Shown here: in pieces, positions 35,818 to 47,100 of the stretch
Numbering within the stretch: the stretch's first letter is position 1
Layout: the number at the start of each line of letters is the position of its first letter
Assembly: GCA_029204225.1 (NCBI GenBank)
Contig: CM055097.1
Coordinates: 48,380,052-48,444,051, forward strand
DNA length: 64,000 nt
Origin: Diphasiastrum complanatum
Taxonomy: Eukaryota > Streptophyta > Lycopodiopsida > Lycopodiales > Lycopodiaceae
Direction: 5' to 3'
Translations under genes and position numbers: made by a program
The notes under the pieces: model-generated
The model's input: the letters and a program-made list of their open reading frames with translations, nothing else
Database searches by the model: none
What the model was told of the DNA's origin: nothing

Positions 35818-38174
35818 ATGGAATATTATATATGCCTTTCAAGAGTTAAACTTATTAAGGATTTTCAAATGGCTATAACTTCTAATCCTTCTAGTATAAT
35901 CTATGGCAATATCCGAACTAGAAACCCAATGACTGGCTTCATAATCATACCAAAACCCCGCTATAGTGTTATGAACACTATTAAGCAACACACAAAACGT
36001 ACCACATCAGCCTACAACACCAAGAAGTTCGTTAACTTTGGAGACAACAACTTACACAGAATCAAAGGTGAAGGTACTATTAGATTGAATTTTCAGAATG
36101 GACTGTCAAAGCTCATACCAAATATATTGTATGTCCTTAATCTGACGACAAATCTGTTGTCGGTCAATCAAATTATAGATTTAGGACATAAGGTAGAGTT
36201 TCAAACATATTTCTGTCAAATTCTTGATAAAAGAAAGAGACAAGGATATCTCTATAGGCTTAGTCATTGTAACTTTGCGACTGATTGTGCTTTAAGCAGT
36301 TCAACATTTATCAATAAAAAATTGATTTGGCATAATAGACTTAGCCACCTTAATCATATATCAATAGGTAACATGTCTAAGCACTCTTCAGTTCTTGACT
36401 TAGACTATCAAATTGTCGACCCTCTTGTCTTCCAAGGCTGTATCATAGGATAACATGCAAGAAGGCCATTTAAGTCAAATCAAAAACATATATCTAAATA
36501 TTGTTTGGACATAGTTCATACAGATATATGTGGCCCAATGTAGACACCATCACTGTTAGGTGCTAGATTCTTTATTACATTCATAGATGACTATTCTAAA
36601 ACAACTGTTGTATATTTTTTGAAGCACAAATTTGAAGCCTTCCAGTTCTTCAAGATATACAAAGAAAATGCAGAGTTGCAAACAGGCAAGAAAATAAAAG
36701 CTCTTAGAAGCGACAACGGTGGTGAATTACATATAAAATGAATTCAAGGATTACTGCTCCTCCAACGACATCGAACAGAGTACTTGGATGTACAACCTAT
36801 GCTCATGTTCCAAAGGACAACAGAAAGAAGCTAGATGAGCATTATTTCAAAACAAATTTTGTTGGCTATTGTATTTTTGATGGAATGTATAGATTGTTCA
36901 ATATAGAAACTTGTAAAGTTTTCACTAACATGGTTGTGACTTTTATTAAAAATCAGTGCATTGATTTGAAGGGCAAGGACCAAATTCAATCTACAATTTC
37001 TACGCCAACAACTAATACATATCAAAATACTATCTTGATCCTTCAAGCAGTCACCTTGTACAGTCAGATTTAGAAGAAGATGAAGAAGCTGCAACTCATG
37101 AGCAGCCGACACCAGGTCGAATTTCGCAGCCAGAAAGTTCAACCAGAAGATCAACAAGAATTTTACTCAGCATGTTCGATACATTGATGAGTTTGTTCAC
37201 TACACTATTCAAGAGCCAACCATAGTTGAGGAAGCTATGTCACAAGCCGATTCAGATCTCTGGAAAGAAGCTATGGACAAGGAGTACAACTCACTATTGA
37301 GGAACAACACTGAGCTGCCAGCAAACAGAAAGATAATCGACTGCAAATGGATCTTTAAGATCAAATACAAAGCAGATGGCAGTATCGACAAAAGAAAAGC
37401 TCGACTCGTGGCAAGGGGATTTTCACAAATTCCCAATATCGACTACTTCGAAACTTTTAGTCCGGTTGTCAAACATACTTCCATTCGACTGCTACTATCA
37501 TATGCTACTGCAGTAGATCTTGAGGTACACCAGATGGATGTACAAACAACATTCCTCAATGGAGTTATCGAAGAGGTCATTTACATGATCCAACCAGAAG
37601 GCTATATTCTCAATGGTCGAAAAGATCAGGTATGCAAACTCCGAAACAATTACCCAGAACATGGTTCCATCGAATCAACACATTCTTAACCAATCATGGA
37701 TTCGAACCAAGCTCTATAGATTGTAATGTATATTTCAAAGTTGTTAATCAAAACTTTGTCATCATCACAATCTATGTGGATGATACGTTGTTGTTCAACA
37801 ACAATATCGAACTGACAAAGGACACTAAGAGGATGCCAAGGATTCGAGATGATAGATCTAGGAGACGCGCATTACCATTTTGGGATTCAGATCCATAGAG
37901 ACAAAAGCAGAAGACTTCTCTCCATTACCCAACAGAGGTACTTCTATAATTTGTTGACGAAATTCAATTTCCTGGATTGCAAGTTTGTACATAATCCCAT
38001 GGACCAAAGTCTAAAATCACTTAAGGAGCAATGCCCCCAGACCATGAGGAGAAGGCCGAAATGAAGGGAAATCCGTGTCGATCCATTATCAGAACTATGA
38101 TGTATGCAATGATCTCTACTAGGCCTGATCTTACATATTACGCCATCATCTCCTTGAGCCAATACATGGCCAAA
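35818..38174 (+). pseudogene. copia pol remnant E3
   Basis: Pieces of protease/pre-integrase (NILYVLNLTTNLLSVNQI, LIWHNRLSHLNH), integrase (HTDICGPM, RSDNGGEL) with a deletion removing the third catalytic residue, the integrase tail (LGCTTYAHVPKDNRKKLD), and RT (CKWIFKIKYKADGSIDKRKA, HQMDVQTTFLNG, ITIYVDDTLLF). It then runs to MYAMISTRPDL. There are several frameshifts (about 36455, 36735, 37635, 37845 and 38035) and stops. At about 38175 it is joined to family-B Gag at the shared bases AAAGGAG. Confidence 0.88.
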
Positions 38175-38880
38175 GGAGCTATGAGGTGGAGCATCGCCCA
38201 AATACAACTCCAGTCCATCGTGCATATGATAAAAGAGCACAAAAGGCCCTTATCATTGATAAATTTGTCGGTTAAGGACCATGCCATTGCCCACATTAGT
38301 CAATATGCGACGACAAAAGGTGCTTGGGAGGCACTCAGAACAAAGTTTCAAACGGCGAACTGCTCTCAAATAATGTTCTTGAGAACCAAACTGATAGGTG
38401 TTTGTATGAAGAAAAATGAGGGGATAGGGTCCTATTTCACTCAAATTAAGGACCAGCAAAACCAGTTGACTGCAAATGGTGGTGAACCAATAAGGGATGT
38501 AGAGCTTGTTCATCTAGTAATGAATGGTCTAGCTGCAAATTTCCAAATGTTCGCAAGTGGTTTATCATCAAGGGAGAGGCTACCAACGTTCGAAGAAATT
38601 CTAAGACATTTCAAGATGTGCGACAATGAGTTGGTGTCTACACCTATGGAGGTTGGTAAGAAACAATCTAACTAGTTGATGCTACGCCAAAAAATGGGTA
38701 TTTCACATACGCATGAAGCACATAGAGATTAAACATCATTTCATTAGAGAGAAATTGGTATCTAAGGAAATAGATGTGGTGCTTTGTAAGACAGACGATC
38801 AGCTAGAAGACATACTTACTAAAGCTTTAAGTATTAATAAATTTGAGTATTTTTAGAGAAAAGCTCTTTGTAAGTAAACT
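38175..38880 (+). pseudogene. family-B Gag/RT chimera, best preserved copy
   Basis: After a frame change near 38245, Gag is open from LINLSVKDHAIAHISQYATT through SRERLPTFEEILRHFKMCD. It then passes into RT-derived NELVSTPMEVGKKQSN and a TAG at about 38673. The zinc knuckle, protease, integrase and most of RT are absent. A further deletion removes most of RNase H; only the C-terminal part (HMKHIEIKHHFIREKL, DILTKALS) remains before the polypurine tract. Confidence 0.82.
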
Positions 38881-38896
38881 AGGGCTTAAAGGAGAG

Positions 38897-39245
38897 TGTC
38901 AGATTAAGTAGTCCTGAGTTTATTTTAAGGTACCATGACTATTTCCCGTTTTAGCACTATTTTTAAATTTTTCATTTCATATCACAATGTGCATGAGCAC
39001 CATGATAACGGCACCGTGATAACGGCACGTACTGAGTAGAGTCGGGACATGTGTCTCATAACAGGGCCCATGTTGCCATGCAACAAAAGTAAGACTGTAT
39101 ATATGTACCGTTTTATCTCTTTTGGGAATACAGGTCATAGATCATTCTCTTGGGGTGTGGAGTGATTTCTCTTTCGGTTTACGAGTGTGTTTGATGAATT
39201 TCTTGCTGACGTAGCTAACTATCTTGCCCAGTAAGATCCGTGACA
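38897..39245 (+). repeat. family-B LTR, complete (349 bp)
   Basis: TGTCAGATTAAG to GATCCGTGACA, with inverted termini TGTCA/TGACA, following the polypurine tract AGGGCTTAAAGGAGAG. This copy defines the LTR length for the family. A 16-bp tandem duplication (ATAACGGCACCGTGATAACGGCAC region) is present. Confidence 0.85.
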
Positions 39246-40079
39246 CTTGTAGCTAGAGCTCTTTGTCACTTACACATTCAATACCAATGCTATGTGTGCC
39301 TTTACAATACCTCAATGTTCATTCAGATTTCTTTCAACATGTCCCCTACATATACTAATAAAGTGGCTCACAAGCCCAATTACAAATAATAGATGTAATA
39401 TGCTAGTGGTTAAATGAATCGAGCTTTTATTCACCTCTTCTATATTATCTTCCTTGGATGATTTTGCACATGTTTAAATTGGCCTTGCTAGATGCTTGCT
39501 ATATTTCATATCGAAATTCCTTTTAGCTTCGTATGCATACCTCTACTTTGAAATGCATGTCACTATTCCCGTTATTCCATAAAATTTAGTAAGAATTCTG
39601 TGTTTTTCTTGTCTTGAATTCTTTGAGCAACTAGTTGATTTTGGTGATTAGACTCTTTTGTGTGTTTATAATGATCAAATCATCGACGTATCACACAACA
39701 ATAATAGTACATTAATTTTTGCTTTAAAATTTTATAGCAAATTTTTTTTTTCTCAAATTTGAGCCTTTAAAACTCTTGGAGCTTGTTTCCGTACGTTCAA
39801 CACTTTTAAGGCTTGCACACTCAATGTTTTCTCTTGGTATTATGCTTCTTTTTGATACGCCGATTAATATGATCAAGCTCTTTAGATAAATATGATCTTA
39901 GATGAGTTACGGAGTTGGGAGTTGACATTTAATATATGGAAGTAAGGTGGTGTGGTCCTTGCTTTGTTGAGTATTGGTGATTTTGGGAGTCGGCATTTCA
40001 AATATGGAAGTAGGGTGATGGTCCTTGCTTGTTGAGTATTGGTGATTTTGGGCTCCCTCCTCAGGGAAGATGGAGGGAT

Positions 40080-40274
40080 GGGCTGCGCCAGGCCTTTGAA
40101 GTAGTGCAATACAAAGGCGACGCAAGCAGACCCGAGTAGCAAGCTACCGGATGGGCCTGCAACCCCGAAACAAATTAGATTAATAGCATGAGGCCCAGTG
40201 GGTCTCGTATCAGCTATTAAACTGATAAGAACAGATACTACACTTGATCTTAGCCAAAAGGCCGAGAAAGGTAT
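40080..40274 (-). ncRNA. U2: U2 spliceosomal RNA, copy 2
   Basis: Identical by eye to copy 1 except C at RNA position 121, restoring a Watson-Crick pair in stem III (AGGCCC with GGGTCT). Full length with intact 5' end, branch-point recognition sequence and Sm site. Structurally this is the best-paired of the three copies. Confidence 0.95.
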
Positions 40275-40300
40275 GCTTTGGATAGGACCGGGCCTTGGTT

Positions 40301-40347
40301 CTTATTGCACCCCTCCTCAACCTTACTTCCTGAGATGCTTATGGGAC
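40301..40347 (-). promoter_or_regulatory. U2 copy 2 promoter
   Basis: TGCAATAAG (40301-40309) and GTCCCATAAGC (40337-40347) on the minus strand, at the same distances from the RNA start as in copy 1. Confidence 0.7.
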
Positions 40348-42782
40348 TTCTCCCACCTCCACCGCCTCCTCCTCCTCCTCCTCCCTCACAGCCCTCGCTC
40401 CAGGACCAGCAGCAGGTGCTCTCTCTCTCTCTTCTTGAAGATTCTTTTCGAGCATGCAGGCAGGCTTCTTTCTTTCTTGCATATCCATCCATCCATCGTT
40501 GGGCCTTACCTTACCAAGGAAACGAGCTCACCGTTTTGACAAAGGCAGGCGTGTTGAATTGAATGGAATAGAAAACACGAAAGGCACAAGAAAGAGGATG
40601 AGGATGGAAATGTAAGAAGAAGAAGAAGAAGCTTCTTCTTATGTACTAGCTACTCACTTAGTTAGACACACAGACACGGCACTTATGGAAACACAACGGG
40701 CTGCCGCTGCTGCGTTTTAGATCTTCTCTGCTTTCCAAACTCCGCCCCTTCCTTGTTTCTTTGCCATTCCATTCAGCTCCAATCATGCTTGATTTCCCTT
40801 GCTTTTTCGCGCTGCTTCATCGATTCTGGAAGCAAGCAACTTATCTATCTAGGCCAAACATCCATCTCATTTTATTTCTCACAACCCTTTTTTGGACTTG
40901 TTCTTACACAATCACTCACTAAGCAAGCTGCTTGATCTTTCATCCATCCATCCTATGCAGCAGTTTGTTGAAGAAGATAATGAGTGACTTCACCAATTTC
41001 TTGCCAGCTTTGTTTCTCCATGCTCCATTTCATGTTCTTTCATTCAATATATGCACAAGTTTTTCATTCCTTTGCTTCTAATGTTATATCAAACTCGCAT
41101 TTTACATGGTATGGTAGGATATAATGCCATAGATATTGAGTACTTTTCATGGTATAATCATCTTTGCCCACCCGAGTTCAATTACTCCCACTTTCCACTT
41201 TGCTTCTTCCCAAGTTTCTTGTCAATGCCATCAAATGCCTCTTACCTGCAATCATTGTTTGTACAGGTTCCCGTTACCACACTTATCTCCACTTGCAATT
41301 CAAGGTTAGTCCTAGCTACAATCATTCTTCATGCAATGACGATCATCAAAATTCCGATTTAGATACGATTTCTTTCTTCTTTCCTTTTGACCCGTTTGAT
41401 CGTACACTCGCTATCTTCAATGTTGGCTATTGGAATCCTCTTCAGGTTCATTGGTGACAACGGATTGATAAGCACCTATGTTTCCTGAGGTCCTTGTTTA
41501 GGGTTTTGAGACAATGGTAATGCATAAAGCATTATCGAGTTCCAATTTATATCTGATTTCTTTCTTTCTTCCTCCAGACCCGTTTGATCATGCAATGGCT
41601 ATCTTCAATGTTGGCTTTTGGAATCATCTTCAACTTCCTTGGTGGCCTAAGGTCGTTGTTTCGAGTTTAGACAATGGTAATGCATAAAGCAATATCGAAT
41701 TCCAATCTATATTTGATTTCTTTCTTTCTTTCTTCCTCCGGACCCGTTTGATCATGCAATGCCTATCTTCAATGTTGGCTATTGGAATCATCTTCAACGT
41801 CCATGGTGACAACGGAGTGATAAGCACCTCTGCTCCCTAATGTCGTTGTCCTAAGGAAAATGCACCTCTCGTTCCTCGTACAATATGTTATGTTCATCGT
41901 GTTGTCATGTGAGAAAAGTAGCACATCACCTTATCGCAGCGATTCTTTAACAAAATATTCTTGTGCACAAAATCGTAAGATTCATTGGTCATCTTATCAA
42001 TAGCATGTTCATAAGCTTGAACGTTTTGATTGTTAGGAAGGTCGTAAGATCTCATTATATCTTTTGTAGAATACTTATGTCAGAATACTTATGTCATCAA
42101 ACCAGCTTACTTTGTCAAGGATCCTACATCCGCATCTTGAAATAATATATAGGGTATCCATTAGCAACCTAAAACTTTTGATATGGACATGCAATTCGAG
42201 GTTAGTCTTGTTGGCAGTTGCTACCATCATTCATGACAATCGTCATCATAGACAACAATGGCAATGCATAAAGCAATATCGAATTCCCATTTAGATCTAG
42301 ATCTTTCTTTGTTCTCAATGGAGATAAGTAGCACATCATCGTCTCATGACAATTCTCTAACAAAATATTCTTGTGCGCAAGATTGTAAGATCCATTGGCC
42401 ATCATGTCAACAACACGTTCATAAGCTTGAAAGTCTTTATTGTTAGGGAAGGTCATATGATCTCATTATATCTTTTGTAGGACACTTATGTCATCAAACT
42501 GACTTGCATTGTGAAGGATGCGACATCCACATCTCAAAATAATGCAAAGGGTTTCCAATAGCAAACCTAAGCCTTTTGATATGGACATGCAATTTGAGGT
42601 TAGTCTTGATGCCAGTTGCTACAATAATTCTTCATACATGACAATCGTCATCATAGACAATGGGAATGCCTTAAGCAATATCGGATTCCCATTTAGATCT
42701 AATTTCTTTCTTTGTTTTCAATGGAAATAATTAGCACATCATCGTATCACGACAATTCTTTAACAAAATACTTTTATGTGCA

Positions 42783-43335
42783 AGTACTCCTTGTTAGTAA
42801 AAGACAAATTAGATAGATGTCTTAGAGCGGGTATTATATATCCTGTTCTAAGTAGCGAGTGGGTGTCACCAATAGTTATAGTACCTAAGAAGAAGAAGGG
42901 CAAGATTAGAGTTTGCCAAGATTTTAGGAAACTAAATGCTGCTACAACAAAGGATTATCATCCTCTGCCGTATACAGATACTATTCTTGACCAGGTAGCT
43001 GGTCATGAACGTTATAGCATTTTAGATGGATTCTCAGGTTATAACCAAGTTTTTATAACAGAGGAAGATAGATCCAAGACCACTTTCACCACTGATTGGG
43101 GGATGTACGCGTATACGCGAATGCCCTTTGGTCTTTGTAATGCACCTGCCACATTCCAACGTATGATGACAAATATTTTTCAAAAAATTTAAGGAAGTTT
43201 TTAGAAATTTTTATGGATGACTTTTGTGTCTATTCATCAACTAAAACCCATTTAGACGCATTAGAGAAAACATTGAGAAGATGTCAAGAGACATCTCTTA
43301 AAGTGCATCCAGCTAAGTGTTACTTTGGGATCGTA
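42783..43335 (+). pseudogene. Ty3/gypsy reverse transcriptase fragment
   Basis: Strong RT motifs: IYPVLSSEWVSPIVIVPKKK, VCQDFRKLNAATTKD, FSGYNQVFI, MPFGLCNAPATFQRMM. A stop/frameshift at about 43190 is followed in another frame by IFMDDFCVYS, the catalytic YxDD-type box (FMDD), and HPAKCYFG. Upstream protease and downstream RNase H are absent. It sits between U2 copy 2 and an LTR piece. Confidence 0.9.
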
Positions 43336-43517
43336 ACAGCGCCCATATTGCCATGCAACGATACCCCCTAAAAGTAAGACTGTATATATGTACCGTGACT
43401 CTGCTCCATAAGCTAGATAAACTTTATATCTATGATTGCTGTCTTTCGGTTTACAAGTGTGTTTGATGAATTTCTTGCTGACGTAGCTAACTATATTGCC
43501 CAGTAAGCTCCGTGACA
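43336..43517 (+). repeat. family-B LTR fragment, 3' part
   Basis: Begins inside the LTR (GTAACAGCGCCCATATTGCC) directly after gypsy RT sequence and ends at CTCCGTGACA. About 50 bp in the middle (43397-43440) do not match other family members. The same LTR end precedes U2 copy 2, so it belongs to the duplicated unit. Confidence 0.8.
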
Positions 43518-44397
43518 CTTGTAGCTAGAGCTCTTTGTCACTTACGCATGCAATACCAACGCACAATACCTCAATGTTCATTCAGATTTCTTTCAACATG
43601 TCCCCTACATATACTAATAAAGTGGCTCACAAGCCCAATTACAAATAATAGATGTAATATGCTAGTGGTTAAATGAATCGAGCTTTTATTCACCTCTTCT
43701 ATATTATCTTCCTTGGATGATTTTGCACATGTTTAAATTGGCCTTGCTAGATGCTTGCTATATTTCATATCGAAATTCCTTTTAGCTTCGTATGCATACC
43801 TCTACTTTGAAATGCATGTCACTATTCCCGTTATTCCATAAAATTTAGTAAGAATTTTGTGTTTTTTTTTGTCTTGAATTCTTTGAGCAACTAGTTGATT
43901 TTGGTGATTAGACTCTTTTGTGTGTTTATAATGATCAAATCATCAACATATCACACAACAATAATAGTATATTAATTTTTGCTTTAAAATTTTATAACAA
44001 ACCTTTTTTTTTCTCAAATTTGAGCGTTTGAAACTCTTGGAGCTTGTTTCCGTACGTTCAACACTTTTAAGGCTTGCACACTCAATGTTTTCTCTTGGTA
44101 TTATGCTTCTTTTTGATACGCCGATTAATATGATCAAGCTCTTTAGATAAATATGATCGTAGATGAGTTACGGAGTTGGGAGTTGACATTTAATATATGG
44201 AAGTAAGGTGGTGTGGTCCTTGCTTTGTTGAGTATTGGTGATTTTGGGAGTCGGCATTTCAAATATGGAAGTAGGGTGATGGTCCTTGCTTGTTGAGTAT
44301 TGGTGATTTTGGGCTCCCTCCTCAGGGAAAGGGTGATTGTCCTTGCTTGTTGAGTATTGGTGATTTTGGGCTCCCTCCTCAAGGAAGATGGAGGGAC

Positions 44398-44592
44398 GGG
44401 CTGCGCCAGGCCTTTGAAGTAGTGCAATACAAAGGCGACGCAAGCAGACCCGAGTAGCAAGCTACCGGATGGGCTTGCAACCCCGAAACAAATTAGATTA
44501 ATAGCATGAGGCCCAGTGGGTCTCGTATCAGCTATTAAACTGATAAGAACAGATACTACACTTGATCTTAGCCAAAAGGCCGAGAAAGGTAT
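44398..44592 (-). ncRNA. U2: U2 spliceosomal RNA, copy 3
   Basis: Full length and identical to copy 2 except A instead of G at RNA position 118, which places an A-C mismatch in stem III. All functional sequences (branch-point recognition, Sm site, 3' hairpin) are intact. Whether it is expressed is unknown. Confidence 0.95.
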
Positions 44593-44618
44593 GCTTTGGA
44601 TAGGACCGGGCCTTGGTT

Positions 44619-44665
44619 CTTATTGCACCCCTCCTCAACCTTACTTCCTGAGATGCTTATGGGAC
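44619..44665 (-). promoter_or_regulatory. U2 copy 3 promoter
   Basis: TGCAATAAG (44619-44627) and GTCCCATAAGC (44655-44665) on the minus strand, same spacing as in the other copies. Confidence 0.7.
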
Positions 44666-46375
44666 TTCTCCCACCTCCACCGCCTCCTCCTCCTCCTCCT
44701 CCGCTCACAGCCCTCGCTCCAGGACCAGCAGCAGGTGCTCTCTCTCTCTCTTCTTGAAGATTCTTTTCGAGCATGCAGGCAGGCTTCTTTCTTTCTTGCA
44801 TATCCATCCATCCATCGTTGGGCCTTACCTTACCAAGGAAACGAGCTCACCGTTTTGACAAAGGCAGGCAGGCAGGCGTGTTGAATTGAATGGAATAGAA
44901 AACACGAAAGGCACAAGAAAGAGGATGAGGATGGAAATGTAAGAAGAAGAAGAAGAAGCTTCTTCTTATGTGCTAGCTACTCACTTAGTTAGACACACAG
45001 ACACGGCACTTATGGAAACACAACGGGCTGCCGCTGCTGCGTTTTAGATCTTCTCTGCTTTCCAAACTCCGCCCCTTCCTTGTTTCTTTGCCATTCCATT
45101 CAGCTCCAATCATGCTTGATTTCCCTTGCTTTTTTGCGCTGCTTCATCGATTCTGGAAGCAAGCAACTTATCTATCTAGGCCAAACATCCATCTCATTTT
45201 ATTTCTCACAACCCTTTTTTGGACTTGTTCTTACACAATCACTCACTAAGCAAGCTGCTTGATCTTTCATCCATCCATCCTATGCAGCAGTTTGTTGAAG
45301 AAGATAATGAGTGACTTCACCAATTTCTTGCCAGCTTTGTTTCTCCATGCTCCATTTCATGTTCTTTCATTCAATATATGCACAAGTTTTTCATTCCTTT
45401 GCTTCTAATGTTATATCAAACTCGCATTTTACATGGTATGGTAGGATATAATGCCATAGATATTGAGTACTTTTCATGGTATAATCATCTTTGCCAACCC
45501 GGGTTCAATTACTCCCACTTTCCACTTTGCTTCTTCCCAAGTTTCTTGTCAATGCCATCAAATTCCTCTTACCTGCAATCATTGTTTGTAGAGGGTTCCC
45601 GTTACCACACTTATCTCCACTTGCAATTCAAGGTTAGTCCTAGCTACAATCATTCTTCATGCAATGACGATCATCAAAATTCCGATTTAGATACGATTTC
45701 TTTCTTCTTTCCTTTTGACCCTTTTGATTGTGCACTCGCTATCTTCAATGTTGGCTATTGGAATCCTCTTCAGGTTCCTTGGTGACAACGGATTGATAAG
45801 CACTTATGTTCCTTGAGGTCCTTGTTTGTTTTGAGACAATGGTAATGCATAAAGCATTGTTGAGTTTCAATTAATATCTGATTTCTTTCTTTCTTCCTCC
45901 AGACCCGTTTGATCATGCAATGGCTATCTTCAATGTTGGCTTTTGGAATCATCTTCAACTTCCTTGGTGGCCTAAGGTCGTTGTTTCGAGTTTAGACAAT
46001 GGTAATGCATAAAGCAATATCGAATTCCAATCTATATTTGATTTCTTTCTTTCTTTCTTCCTCCGGACCCGTTTGATCATGCAATGCCTATCTTCAATGT
46101 TGGCTATTGGAATCATCTTCAACGTCCATGGTGACAACGGAGTGATAAGCACCTCTGCTCCCTAACGTCGCTATCCTAAGGAAATCACCAAGGAAAATGT
46201 ACCTCTCGTTCATTCTCGTATAATATGCTATGTTCATCGTGTTGTCATGTGAGAAAAGTAGCACATCACCTTATCGCAGCAATTCTTTAACAAGATATTC
46301 TTGTGCGCAAAATCGTAAGATTCATTGGTCATCTTATCAATAGCATGTTCATAAGCTTGAACGTTTTGATTGTTA

Positions 46376-46739
46376 TTTTTTCCCTGAACTATTTTACTAT
46401 GCACTTTAGCATGCCATCTTTGGAGGCTACCCAAAAAAGTTTAATTTCAAAATTTTCTTAACTTGGAATTCTATTATGGGATTATTTAAGTATGTACCAA
46501 ACCACAATTCTTAATAATAAACATTCAATAATGACATAAAAAAGGTAACACTTCTTTTTGTTAAATCTTGTCTAGGAAAACACTTGCAAAAATTTACTTG
46601 CAAAATGCTAAGGCCCTCCTCAAGCTATCAAAAATGAAAATAGAGTTAGATCAAATGCGTGCAAACTTAGCAAGACAAATTGATCATATCCGAGATCGAC
46701 GACAGGCTGTTGCTTTAGCCTAGATTCAAGGGCCATTTC
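46376..46739. other. no gene seen
   Basis: AT-rich sequence between U2 copy 3 and a copia RNase H fragment; no supported gene. Confidence 0.5.
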
Positions 46740-47100
46740 TCGGTGCAGCAAGAAGTAGCTCACTATTGCTTTATCATCTACCAAAGCTGAGTATAGGGCA
46801 AAGGGCAACTAGGAGGACCACTTGTGAAGCTATTTGATTACGACGCCTACTTAATGATATGCAGATTACTCAAATAGGACCTACATTGTTTCATTGTGAC
46901 AATCAAAGTTGCATTCAACTTCAAAAAATCTAGTCTCATGCACGAACAAAACATATAGAGATGGACCAACACTTTATACGAGAGAAAGTGCACAATTTTG
47001 AGATTGAGCTAACATAATGCTACACCAACAATCAGATTGCAGATATCTTTACTAAACCACTTAGTAAACATGTGCAAATTTCAAGCATCATATGAGATGT
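46740..47100 (+). pseudogene. copia RNase H C-terminal fragment
   Basis: Motifs LTIALSSTKAEYRA, RTKHIEMDQHFIREKV and NNQIADIFTKPLSKH are present with stops and frame changes between them. The 3' end is followed by a possible polypurine tract or LTR start near 47105 that could not be confirmed. Confidence 0.82.

Larger units (their letters stand above)
39330..42782 (-). repeat. U2-containing duplicated segment, copy 2 (minus)
   Basis: Reverse complement of copy 1 from about 27197 down to about 23755, nearly identical by eye. It includes both tandem arrays. About 85 bp on the low side (39246-39329) are shared with copy 3 but not copy 1. The high end stops at GACAATTCTTTAACAAAATA and adjoins a gypsy RT fragment. 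Confidence 0.92.
43583..46375 (-). repeat. U2-containing duplicated segment, copy 3 (minus)
   Basis: Reverse complement of copy 1 from about 27197 to about 24502, and a direct repeat of copy 2 with U2 starts 4318 bp apart. It carries an extra ~57-bp downstream unit (GGTGATTGTCCTTGCTTGTTGAG...) and about 50 bp less in one satellite unit near 45580. Confidence 0.92.

Noticed and set aside
37699-37709. Sequence matching a tRNA B box (GGTTCGAATCC on the minus strand)
   Set aside because: No A box or cloverleaf around it; it lies within a copia RT coding fragment.
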